Under the pieces are notes generated by a model that saw only the letters and a program-made list of their open reading frames with translations, was not told where the DNA came from and ran no database searches. A program made the translations under genes and the position numbers. From Myoxocephalus aenaeus (taxonomy: Eukaryota; Chordata; Actinopteri; Perciformes; Cottidae), in NCBI GenBank assembly GCA_038501785.1, contig JBAMJR010000161.1, forward strand, positions 7,371,001 through 7,435,000: a DNA stretch of 64,000 nucleotides, in the 5' to 3' direction. The stretch's first letter is position 1. Each line of letters opens with the position of its first letter. Below are positions 23,690 through 34,365 of this stretch, in pieces.

Positions 23690-24943
23690 ATGGGAAGTAC
23701 AACCCTCCTGTACCCCAATGTGAGTACTGTGATGACCAACTCGTCATCGGACCCAGCTAACAATGAGGAGGGTTACAGTGAGGTAACCATGATCCTGCTG
23801 GGCATGGTCATGTCCTTACTCGTCCTGGTCATTGTCTTCGGCAACATCCTGGTCATAATAGCGATCGGCCGCTTCCAGCGTCTCCAAAATGTCACCAACT
23901 GTTTCATCACATCCCTGGCCTGTGCTGACCTGGTCATGGGTCTCGTTGTGGTTCCTTTCGGTGGCTGCTACATCATCTTTAAGACCTGGCCCTTTGGCAG
24001 TTTCTGGTGTGAGTTCTGGACTGCGACTGATGTGCTCTGCGTGACTGCAAGCATCGAAACCCTGTGTGTCATAGCCATTGACCGTTATTTAGCCATCACC
24101 TCTCCCTTCCGCTACCAGTCGATGCTGACCAAGTGCAAGGCTCGTATTGTGGTTGTGCTGGTGTGGGTGATTGCCGCCTTGATCTCTTTCCTGCCCATCC
24201 ACAGTAAGTGGTGGATATCAGGTGATCAGGTATCAAAGGATTGCCTTGCGGACAGTAACTGCTGCGAGTTCCACACCAACACGGCTTACGCCATCACCTC
24301 CTCTATCATCTCCTTCTACATCCCCGTGGTCATCATGGTCTTTGTCTACAGCCGCGTTTTCCAGGAGGCCAGGCGCCAACTGAAGAAGATTGACCAAAGC
24401 GTTGGACGTTTTCAAAACACCGACAACAGCAACCTCACATCTCTGGAGGCCAACAACGGGCGTGGCAACAAGAAGGCCAAGTTTTGCCTGCGGGAACACA
24501 AAGCCTTAAAGACATTGGGCATCATCATGGGGATCTTTACTCTTTGCTGGTTGCCCTTCTTTCTGCTCAATGTGGTCGTGGCCATATGGAAGGTGGAGGA
24601 CATTGACCTCACCTTCAGGATACTCAACTGGATAGGTTACGCAAACTCAGCCTTCAACCCGCTCATTTACTGTCGGAGTCCTGAGTTCAGGTACGCCTTC
24701 AAGGAAATCCTCTGCATGAAGAGGAACCGCCTCAGCAACCCGGGGCTTGTGAACGGATACGTCTACAGCAGGAATAGCTGGCAGAGCGAGCAGCAAGGGA
24801 GAAGTAAGGGCAGCTTGGAAGACAGTGACACTAATGAAGGTTGTCTGGGGAAAGCAGCGGGGGTCCGCAGCATTGTGGACAGAGCAGTGGATCCCAACGG
24901 GAATTGCAACAAAGGCTTATCGGCTGTGACAACTGTTCTTTAA
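23690..24943 (+). CDS. adrb2: Beta-2 adrenergic receptor
   Basis: Single-exon class A GPCR of 417 aa (human 413), which binds adrenaline and noradrenaline at the plasma membrane and signals through Gs and cAMP. The sequence tracks human ADRB2 throughout. It has N-glycosylation sites N10 and N17, TM1 at about 34-59, ligand Asp D114 (TM3), DRY at 131-133, catechol-binding serines S204, S205 and S208 (TM5), CWLPF at 286-290, N313, NPLIY at 323-327 and palmitoylation Cys C342. The tail ends TTVL, a class I PDZ ligand where human has DSLL. I chose ATG 23690, giving MGST..., over the in-frame ATG at 23570, because the latter reads through a (GT)n tract and the ATG directly follows a good splice acceptor. 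The 417-aa length also fits. Which fish co-orthologue (adrb2a or adrb2b) it is cannot be decided here. Its neighbour sh3tc2 supports orthology. Confidence 0.97.
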   Translation: MGSTTLLYPNVSTVMTNSSSDPANNEEGYSEVTMILLGMVMSLLVLVIVFGNILVIIAIGRFQRLQNVTNCFITSLACADLVMGLVVVPFGGCYIIFKTWPFGSFWCEFWTATDVLCVTASIETLCVIAIDRYLAITSPFRYQSMLTKCKARIVVVLVWVIAALISFLPIHSKWWISGDQVSKDCLADSNCCEFHTNTAYAITSSIISFYIPVVIMVFVYSRVFQEARRQLKKIDQSVGRFQNTDNSNLTSLEANNGRGNKKAKFCLREHKALKTLGIIMGIFTLCWLPFFLLNVVVAIWKVEDIDLTFRILNWIGYANSAFNPLIYCRSPEFRYAFKEILCMKRNRLSNPGLVNGYVYSRNSWQSEQQGRSKGSLEDSDTNEGCLGKAAGVRSIVDRAVDPNGNCNKGLSAVTTVL

Positions 24944-27900
24944 ACCTGGAGCCCTGAGACTTCTGTCAACAGGAAGATCCAGACATGTTTACACTGCTGT
25001 CATAAACTTTTTTAACTAATGAAGGTAAGGCCAGTCAAGCTGGCTGGTGGAGACGGCTTTGCAGAAACTGTAATATACATGTTCAGCGGAGGAAAGTATT
25101 TCTCTTTGATATAAAAAGAGATAAGTACTGTAGGTAGATCCTTTTTCCTTTTGTTACATTTCCCATGTTTAACTTTCATCTACCTCATCTTTTTTATGTT
25201 TCGTAACTGACTATTTCACAATACACTGTCCACAGGAGTTACACTGGGGCAGTATCTCAGCTGTTTATTTACTCTACTAAATGATCTGTGCATTATATAA
25301 TTGCTAATTATCTGGCTCAGATTGCATTTGTGGGCATGTTTATTGTCTCAGAATTCTGGGCAAAAGATCCCACAATTTATTAGCATAAAAATGTTTTTGA
25401 AATTCAAAGTGAGTGTTGTTGGAGGCTGTAAATGTCCCATCGGACATGCCAATTTGGCACGAATAGCGAGTAATGTTTTCCATCAGAGAATGGATGAGGA
25501 ACATGGAAGTATTAAACGTAATGCCTCTTTGGTGCTTAGTTTGAAGACATACATTCCAAGTCAACCAAAATCATAATTTGGCTTCATTTCATAATTGTTT
25601 TAGTTTTTTACCCTATTTTTTTAATTTTTTTATTGATTGTTTCAGTGTGAAAGACAATGATGATGAACAGGTGTGGCATAATCTCTCTCTCGCTCTCTCT
25701 CTCTCCTCACTGCTCAGCAATGTTGTGAGGCCCTGCTGCATGCTCTAGTGTTTTACAGCCTTTTGCATGGGTGTTCCTGTTGCCAGCAGATTGCAGCAGA
25801 GATATTATGTTATCTATATCTAACTGGTGTAAGCTGAGAAACGCCTGGGGCCATCCTTGAAAACGAGGATTGTATACGTTGTATCAGCCAGATTCCATTG
25901 TGAGCACTAAAGATATATAGTATCTTTAACGTGGTTAATCCTGGGTATTGACCTTTAGAGCTTGCACCTGTTATACAAATAAATGCAGTGTTTAACACTG
26001 GTTAAGGTTTTCTACTGCACAGCCTACCAGTCATATCCTGCATTCAGTCTACTGGTTCATTTATGTAACATGTAAACCAGTATTTGATAAATTATGAAGC
26101 CATTACATAAGTATAAGGAAAACAAAAGTTACACTCCTTTTTGCTGCACAAGGCCGGTTTGTTTATTAAAATATGTGGTTGCTGTGTTTCAGCATGTACA
26201 GTGTTTACTGAAATCAGAGAAGCCGTTTCCTTAGTCATGGCACAAGGGTACAAACTACACACAATAATAAACAGTGCGTCAAAATAGCCGAGTGATAACA
26301 GCGTTCCAGGCCAGAGACTATATAGTCTTGACTATTCAGAGGCCAATAAACGGAGATGAGAAAAACAGTCCTGAGCAGTGCACCTTTGTCTCTGCTCCCT
26401 GACATTTCCCAGAGTCTCCTCACTGTAAACGGATGTCTGGATCTTTGTGAAATCTGTCTAACATTTGCATATGTGAGCAGCGCCTCAGCTGTTCCAGTCG
26501 TTTCAGTCAGTTTCAGTCAGTCTACTCTTGCCGCTGCGTGGTGCACAGTCTCCAGGAAATGCTCCCTATCCAGCTGAGCCCAGCACGATAAACACAAATA
26601 AATCCATTATCTCTACCATTTAGCTGGAGAATCAGATAACTCCCTCTGAGGGAACACCGAAATAGATTAGTACATTAGGAAATATACAGTTGCCAATCTA
26701 CATGATGAGATTTGATGAGATCCAAAGGGCCAACCTGAAATAAGACTCTTTCTTATCTCCCGTCTTAAAACCATGGGCTCTTGGGACTTTTTGACATTGG
26801 CAAGCAATAATGGAACATTAGCGCTTCACACGCAGGTGCTTGAATTCACCGACTTTTCCCACACTAAGTGACAGGTGTAAGCCCCTTTCCCCTGTCAGTT
26901 TGGTGTCGCTTACGTCCTGATCAAAGTGACAGCATTCTAAATGTGGCTATAGAAGACGGGAGGGGGAAGCAGGGACAGTCTAAATCGGTGTTAGTGACCT
27001 GTGTTTTAGTGCATGTAGCGTTGCCTCTGGTCAGCTGACTTGAGTCAAAACTGTGAACTTTGTTCCCTCAAAGGAATCCATATGTACCTTTTCGCTAGGT
27101 TTGGTCAGCGATGTTGTCCCTGACCTTAGGAATAGACGCAAATATGTTGCGAACTTACGTCAGTGATTGCCATGTGAAAAACAAGTTTTCCCATCTGTTG
27201 ATCTTATTTGCTGTTTTTCTTTTTCATGGATTTACAGCAAAGTAAATGCAGGGGTTGAATGTCATAACAAATGTTCTCCAGGTTGTTGTTGTTTCTTCAA
27301 CGTTTTCACTGTACAGGATGCACAAAGCACAAAACAGAAAAGCAGATTCTAGACCAAGATTTTTCCTATATGACCATTGTGTTTACTCACTTGACGCATT
27401 GATATTGATGAGTCACTGCTGGATTTGAAAAAAAAGGTTAAAATGTCTGCCATTTTGAGATGCACTTTGCATGTGATGGTTTGCATGTCTGCTATATATT
27501 TATATATATATGTGTGGTAATGTGTTTGTGGACTATGGAGCCACCTCCTTTCAAAGTGATCCGTTTAAGTCCAAGAGGAGTAGATTGTGAACTATACGTC
27601 CACACTGCTCCCTCCTGGCAGTGGCCTCTCCTTGCACCTCAGGTGTCTCAGAGGTATTAATGGTTATTGTTTCATCAATACGCCTGTATCATAGGGAATG
27701 TAATTCATGTCTTCACCTCCTCATTTCCAATGAGTCTTGAATCATTAATTGACGCTAGAACATTCCAAGTACCACTGATGGTTCATCTACTGATGCATAC
27801 CATTAACATTCAGTTGAAGTTTGGCCCTTGATCACTCTTCATATCCACTGGTACCAACTCTGCATACATGAAAGGTTATTTTAATAGTGGAGTATGGGTT

Positions 27901-28620
27901 GGAGACAAGTCTTAGATAATATATTATAATGTGGCATGTATAACTTTAGTCTTTTCTATAGTTTAATATGATTAAGGCTGAGGTGGGCTAATGCTATCCT
28001 CACTGATCCATGGTTGTCCATATTTTAGAAAAGTGACATTATCCCCCATAAATAGCTCCCCACAATTTAGATTAGGATCGTTCACTCACCTAAAGCAGCA
28101 CTCCATGGCACTTTCATGAAACATTTGCAGAATCGTTTTACAATTGAATCCACGTTTAAGTTCGGGAACTATAAACAATTACTGGTTTGAGTTCACTTGT
28201 GCCATAATATTTTTGTGGAAGTCCTCCTTCCTGTTTGCAACTAAAAGACCGAGAGTCATGAGAAACTGCAGAGTCTCAGCACTGATGTTATTTAAGGTGG
28301 ACTGTCCTGATAAATTTATGAATGTGATTTCTCTATTAAAGTTAAACATATTGCTTTAGCCATCATATGAAAAACGAACCTATTACATGTGAACGTTCCC
28401 CCCCCCCCCCCGAGTGAAAGAAGTCGTCACTCAGCTGAATGTTTACTAAATGTTTTTGCACAAGTTTTTGTCACTGTTTGTTTAGGTAATGAAGCCTGTT
28501 ACGAAATGTGGTGTCCTGTGGTATTTATAAAAACGCAAGTGTATGTGCTGTAACATTTGTATTGAAATAAATTATGTACATGTTGCATGTACTGTCCTCG
28601 TTGATTTGTCCTCTATGACA
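24944..28620 (+). other. adrb2 3'UTR and downstream flank
   Basis: No coding exon. Candidate polyadenylation hexamers AATAAA lie at 25978-25983, 26345-26350 and 28566-28571. The last is followed by TG-rich sequence, so a 3'UTR up to about 3.6 kb is possible but unproven. A 14-16 C homopolymer occurs at about 28397-28411. Confidence 0.4.
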
Positions 28621-31600
28621 ATTAGTAGTGAGTCCATCTCTACAATACAAAGAACTTGAATAATAAGGAGTCGTCTTCATGCATCAGGCCTGCACACTGA
28701 CAGCAGTTCAATCTATTCAGTATGGGGAAACCAGTCATCAGCATGTGATCCAGATGGAATGATGGTCAGGAAGGAGATCGGGATATTACACAAATGTTTC
28801 CACTCTCCTTTTGAACTGCGTGTCTGCTCCAATAGCATAGCATTTAATTCTGTATCAAAAATCCCCCCAAAAAGATATATAGAGCCATAAAAATGTCTTG
28901 ATATTTGACACTTACCCAGAGTGCAAACGTTTTTTAAAGTTAATTTCAAGCATTTAAACATGTTCATCTGCTGAATGACGATTACAAATCTAAAAAGTTG
29001 TGATTATAATTAGGAATGCAGAAATCCATTAGATTTCCTGGATAACAATGGCATCGGACCCTGACTTCTAACAACATATACTCTTTATAACAAGTTATAC
29101 TTTATGGAACATATCCTTTGTTATATATTTAACCATCTCTGCCTCTTTATCTGTCACACTTATTTTTTTTCTCTTTACGATTTTTACTGAGTGGAAAAAT
29201 TATTCTCTATGCTTTCTTCCTGAAGCGAGTATTGAGTTTTCCTTTTCTTACTTACATCTAGCTCACACAAAAACTGTGCTGTTATTCATCTCCTTTAAGT
29301 AGCCATCCAGTCCATTTCAATGATCCTTTTATCAGGTTTTTAAAATAGTCAGCTGGAAACATAAAAAAAAAAACTGCCAGCTGTTGGCATAATTAGCTAG
29401 CTGGCTAGACCTGATGAAACCTACTAGCAACAATTTAATCAGGAGAGACATGTCAGATGAAGAAAAGATAATCGTTTATTATTAACAGATGATATGTGAT
29501 GATAAAGTCTTGACAAAGTATTTGGTGCTTGAACTCTTTGTAATCAAAGGGGCGTCTGTCCTGAGCAGCAGCAAGACAAATCCCCCTCGTGGAGTCCAGA
29601 CACTGGTGGTGGCTGATGAGGCTGATAGAATGATGAGATGAGATGGTTTGAGAGAGCATGTCAAAACATGTTAATGACATTTTATAATCAGTCATAAAGC
29701 TATTTATCTACTCATCTTTCATGTCTTCCTCTTACCTTTGAATTTCACTTATACCGAGGCATCTTCAGTGTAAATTCATCTACCAACCTGTCACCCTCTA
29801 ATCCTTTAAAACTTAAGTTTTCCTCCAGCGGCACATTGCAATTTCAGTTTAAGTCGTGGCCAGTGCTCCATGTCTTTCAGGGGCTTAGAAGTGAACTGTG
29901 GGTGATCCACCGGGATGTGTGCAGAGATTTGTCTGGAGATATGCCATGCACTTCCTGGAGCCTCATGGCCAAGTTTCAATACTGACAAGAAACTTGAAGA
30001 AATCATACCCAATCTATTTTGCCAACAGTCTGCTCAGCCTTTCAGATACAAGTCCATGAATGGTAATACATATCATCAGGCTTCAATGACTCATCATCAT
30101 TAAAGAGCAAGATAAAAAAGGCAATTGCCCATATCTAAACCAACCATGTTTTCTGAGTCTGTTTAGCACTGTGGAGGGAAAACTCTCTGGAAACAATTTG
30201 TTTTGGTACAGGATCGCCGTTTTCTCATATATTTTAATCATGGCAGCCATGCATACAGGATGTGAACATGTGAAAACGTTCTCTGATGGATCGATAAGTC
30301 CTCTGGCACTTTGGTGAGTACAGTGACCGCGGCACCACAATGTCTGCAGTCCCCTCACTCCCAAGGGATGCGCATGCGTGTGTATTTGAGAGCGTGGGGA
30401 TGTGTGTGCGTGCATAGGCGCATCTCAAATCATAGCTTGTCCACATCTGAAAGATTAGCTCCACCCGACCTGAGGTTATGAAAGTAAACATGAACTTAAA
30501 AAAAAAAAAGGTGCTTCGTTCTGTTTTCAAGGCCAATGAAAACGCAATAAAACTTATTTTACTTCTCAAACATGATATTCCGCGAACATGTTTGTTAATC
30601 ATCACCGAGTGTGGTAATATTGTAAATTTCCTCATGAGTTACTGTGTCAAACAAATGTTTGGTTCCAATCTGGAGCCATTTTAAGCTCAAAACATAAGAG
30701 ACAGTCAATTAATGAATTGTTTTACAAGAGTAAAACGTGTTTTCTTTGTACATCATTTAATTCAATAACAAGTTATCAAAGGAAGCTGATCTTACCAGCT
30801 TGCTAATGGGACACTAATTGGATGTTTTCGATGAAAACATTTCAACCATCTTTTCTGTTGGTCAATGGCACAATGTTGTGAAAACAGTGAATTCACTGAT
30901 TTCACTGAAATAACTTAATTTTTGTAATTTAAAAAAATAATATTTAAATCTGTTGTAGATGTGGTGCCTCTATTCTCCAAATTCTTTCCGTTATCTTCCA
31001 TCTTACTTTCTTGGGTCTGCTGCTTTACTCTTTGTGAGTAAAGTGGCTCCTCATTTTCTTCTTTCCCAGAGACAAGAACACAGACACAGATGCTGCCCTG
31101 TTCTTGTCAACAGTATATGTGCAGAACTGCATACATCTGTTTTTGCTCGTCTTTGATCAAAAAATGCATTCCGGTTTTTGGTTTACACAAGGTCAAGAAG
31201 GTTTTCTAACTGATTGTATGTGCGTTCACACACAGTAATTTAACTGCTTACTGTCAGCAGGGAGTGTTGTACAACTTAATTAAAAAATGTCAGCCATGTT
31301 TTTAGTTTTCTTCACCTTGCTGCTGCTGATGGTGGATGACTTCTGGTGGAGATTGGGATGAATTAGCACAATGACAGGCCAAGGACGATGCAGTGTAATA
31401 ATACCCTTCTTTCTCTCCCAATAGCTCAATTATCTGAAAAATATATAATTTGCCTTCAATAATCAATTGGACTCCGAGTCGGTTCCAGTATACTGTATTC
31501 TTAGTCGTAAGCAATTATATTTGTTGATGGCTTTGTTAGGTATCACTCTGCAATGCTTTAGAATAGTTATGTTTGGTCTAAATACAATGTTTTCGAGGGC

Positions 31601-32305
31601 GATGAGAAGCATTATATGGAATAGTGTGGCCTAAGCTTCAGGAATTAACTTTGGAAGAACATATACAGTATATATCAACCAGTACCTGACTTTTGAAATA
31701 GTGATACATGGCAGCTTGACAGTTTGACGAAATGCAGGCCGTCACTTATTGGTGGATGAGCGTACACGAGCGGCTCCCACCAGGAAATGTTCCTCTTTTT
31801 AAACAACTCAGTTGCTGCAGCTTTATCAAGGGAATGGACACACTGGACTGTTTGGAATCAACCGTTTCTAATATATATTTAATATATAAAGCCATACCAT
31901 TAAATGTAACATGCATTAATAACCAAATTGTAAATAGAATCAAAAGGACTACCAACTTGCCGGTGACAACCTTGAACTATGTTCAAACCAGCTCAAGGAA
32001 CTTGAAATACCTGTTTCCAGGCATTTACAACTGCATAGTTAGGTCATAACTGTATGGACTGATTCCTGCTCGCAAACTTTTCTCTCGACCTGCTATAGAT
32101 ACTCACCTGGACCTAAGTCTCATGAAAAAACAGTGTAGGATGTTGCAGCCAGAGGAATAGTTATTATTGTATAGATGCAGAAGGGCAGAGTGTTTTTGTG
32201 TTTCCTGCACTGTGGAGCAAACCGGACATGTTCTAATGGTACCGACATTGAACTGTGACCAAATCAGGTGCAGAGTATATTCCTAATGACGTTTAACTCT
32301 CAATA
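28621..32305. other. Intergenic sequence, no gene recognised
   Basis: Open frames up to 133 codons (for example - strand 30234-30635) lack domains or splice context. No transposon was recognised. Confidence 0.45.
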
Positions 32306-32704
32306 TGTCTTTTTCCGTGTGTGTCCTGTTTCACTGTGTCACTCACCGCTCCTCTCTTTTCAGATCACTTCCTGCCTTTGTGTGTTCTCCTGCCAGTTTT
32401 GGTTGTCTGCCCCGCCCTGATTAGTTTCAGCTGTCCCTCGTTAGCCCTGCAGTCACCAGACCTCCCGCTCACCATACCTGTTCCCACTCCCTCCTGTAAT
32501 TAGTCACTCACTTCTTCTAGTAACCAGTTCCTTTGTCAGTTTGTCTTCATTGCTGCATGGACTTTTTTTTCTTTTCGTTAATCTGCCTGCCTGTTGGACT
32601 GTCTTTAAGCTGTTTTATTTATTTCACTATTAAAGTATCTTTACTGCCACTATGAGTCTGCATTTGGGCCCTCCCTGTCTGTGCTGCATCCATCAACTTT
32701 GACA
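32306..32704 (+). mobile_element. Solo-LTR-like retrotransposon remnant
   Basis: The 399-bp segment begins TGTC and ends GACA, the inverted termini typical of LTRs. The interior resembles fish Gypsy-type LTRs: pyrimidine-rich blocks (TCCTGCCAGTTTTGGTTGTC, CTGCCCCGCCCTGATTAGTT), TTGGACTGTCTTTAAGC, an ATTAAAG signal near 32631 and GAGTCTGCATTTGGGCCCTC close to the 3' end. No target-site duplication is evident (CAATA versus ATTGG), so it is decayed or recombined. No internal coding region is attached. Confidence 0.5.
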
Positions 32705-33053
32705 ATTGGCATTTATCTTAAACCTTAACACAAACGTGCTACCATGGGGCTATAATTCCATGTAAGTGGAAACATAGATCAAAGTTAGTTCTATATTTAC
32801 TTTTTCAGACTTTGAATTCTGTCCTGGATCATTTTCCTTTAAACAATCCTGGATGTTTTGATAGTCATGGTCACACCACTGCACAGACAGAAGCAGGGCC
32901 AAAGTTCCTTAAAAGGGCAACTTCTTGGTTGTCCTGAAGGCTTGGTTGACATTGAAGGCTGACTTTTTTCTGACATCCTTTCTGGTCATTTTTGCAAACT
33001 TACAATACAGAAAAAACTTTCTTAAATGGTTACTAATGTTGCTATTTGTGTTG

Positions 33054-33140
33054 CTGGTGTATTACCTGCAAGTACCTCAAAGTAGTCCATTGACACCGAT
33101 ATGATGTAGGAGATGTTCTACCAGACTGTTGTGGCCAGTG
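33054..33140 (+). repeat. Left copy of an 87-bp LINE-derived direct repeat
   Basis: From CTGGTGTATTACCTGC to GTGGCCAGTG. It differs from the copy at 33742-33828 at one position only (CTGCAAGT versus CTGTAAGT). Confidence 0.9.
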
Positions 33141-33741
33141 TGACGGCTGGAACCAGCAGTCACAGCGACAGGCCAAATTGGAGGTGATGGTTTCAGGATC
33201 TCTGCAGTGGACACCCCTTTTAGAGGGAACTAAAAGCACTTGTTTAAACCATTGTCTTTATTGAGTGCACGCAATTAAGATATATGAAGTTAGATGAGTG
33301 CTAACAGTTCTTTCAGTTACCTGCAGGCAATGTTCCGTTAAAGAGACTAGCCCCACCGCAGCACACCTGCCTAAATAGCGGGCCTGAAGGATTGGGCCGT
33401 GCCATGTTGCCTCGGCCAGAGGGGTGTCCTCAGCGGCCGGCTGTTCTGCACCACTGGGGAGAGGGGTCTCTTCCCCCTTCCAATTAGCCAATGGACCAGC
33501 CAACGGCTATATACCCTGCCATAGGAGATGGCTCTGGAGTGTCTCCGGTTCCATGGAGTGCTCATTATGTGTGTCGTTTCCTTCATGGAGACCTCACTAT
33601 GTCTGTTTACAATTTTAGTTTGTCACTTTGTCCAGATTTTGTTCCCCATCTGAAACATGTAATTAACCTTGGGGCAATAAAATCACTATTTTTCTCCACC
33701 TCACCCTGCCTTCCCAGTTTTGCTTACCGTGGTCCTTCACA
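33141..33741 (+). mobile_element. 601-bp segment between the two LINE copies, possible LTR-like insertion
   Basis: It begins TG (TGACGGCTGG) and ends CA (CCTTCACA). Inside lie a TATA-like GGCTATATACCC near 33507 and an AATAAA at 33677-33682 in GGGGCAATAAAATCAC, the order expected of an LTR. The - strand frame 33258-33503 and others are not recognisable proteins. The flanking repeats are 87 bp, far longer than an LTR target duplication, so insertion plus local duplication, or two independent LINE pieces, remain possible. Confidence 0.35.
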
Positions 33742-34365
33742 CTGGTGTATTACCTGTAAGTACCTCAAAGTAGTCCATTGACACCGATATGATGTAGGAG
33801 ATGTTCTACCAGACTGTTGTGGCCAGTGCTCTGTACTTCGCCATAGTCTGCTGGGGGAGCAGCATTGGCTGCCAACAGGACTGTCCAGAACAGGTGGTGG
33901 AGAGGAGGACATTGAAGAAATTATTGTCCATATTGGATAACCCAGACCACCCTCTCCACCGCCTACTGCAGGGACAGCGGAGCACTTTCTCCAACAGACT
34001 CATCCAGCTCCGCTGTCACAAGGCCCGATACAGGAGAACATTCCTGCCCACTGCTATTAGACTTTATGATAAATCACCTCTGGCCTGATCCTCCGTCAAT
34101 TGATTCAACATCAACATCAACAGCCCTTGCACCACTTTTGTTGTTTAGTTAGTCACTGTACATACTTATAAACACTTCATAGACTTTGCATTTTTGCACT
34201 TTCTTTGTTGTTTAATTTCCTAAAATAATATGCTCTGCTGTTTTGTTGTATATATTGACTATTTTTCATTCCTGATATTTTTGTGTCTTCTATGTAACTT
34301 TGCTTGCTACTGTGCCACACACATTTCCCCTTGGGGATAAATAAAGTATACATCATCTATCTATC
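33742..34365 (+). mobile_element. Truncated LINE, reverse transcriptase C-terminus and 3' tail (Rex/Babar-like)
   Basis: The frame 33801-34088 reads MFYQTVVASALYFAIVCWGS, then VVERRTLKKLLSI, DNPDHPLH and FSNRLIQLRCHKARYRRTFL before PTAIRLYDKSP. This is the conserved C-terminal block of fish non-LTR retrotransposon ORF2. An internal part between CWGSS and VVERR is shortened relative to the family, so the copy is defective. An in-frame TAG lies upstream near 33795. The 3' end has the usual CCCCTTGGGGATAAATAAAG motif and ATCT-type terminal repeats (34326-34368). It is 5'-truncated, as is common for LINE insertions. Confidence 0.82.

Larger units (their letters stand above)
23341..23723 (+). promoter_or_regulatory. 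adrb2: Upstream start codons and overlapping uORF in the adrb2 leader
   Basis: The leader has an ATG followed directly by TGA at 23341-23346 (a start-stop codon pair). A second ATG lies at 23387. If the proposed intron 23422-23689 is removed, the second ATG reads 22 codons (starting MGGRKPDNNLW), crosses the junction and ends at TGA 23721-23723. It thus overlaps the receptor ATG (23690) in another frame. If the intron is retained it ends earlier, inside the intron. The mammalian ADRB2 leader also carries a short inhibitory uORF; its peptide is not similar to this one. The reading depends on the splice model. Confidence 0.45.

Noticed and set aside
24233..24627. Antisense frames within adrb2
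   Set aside because: Shadows of the receptor coding sequence.
30234..30635. 133-codon frame on the - strand
   Set aside because: No domain, low-complexity Phe/Lys run and no splice support; length is compatible with chance.
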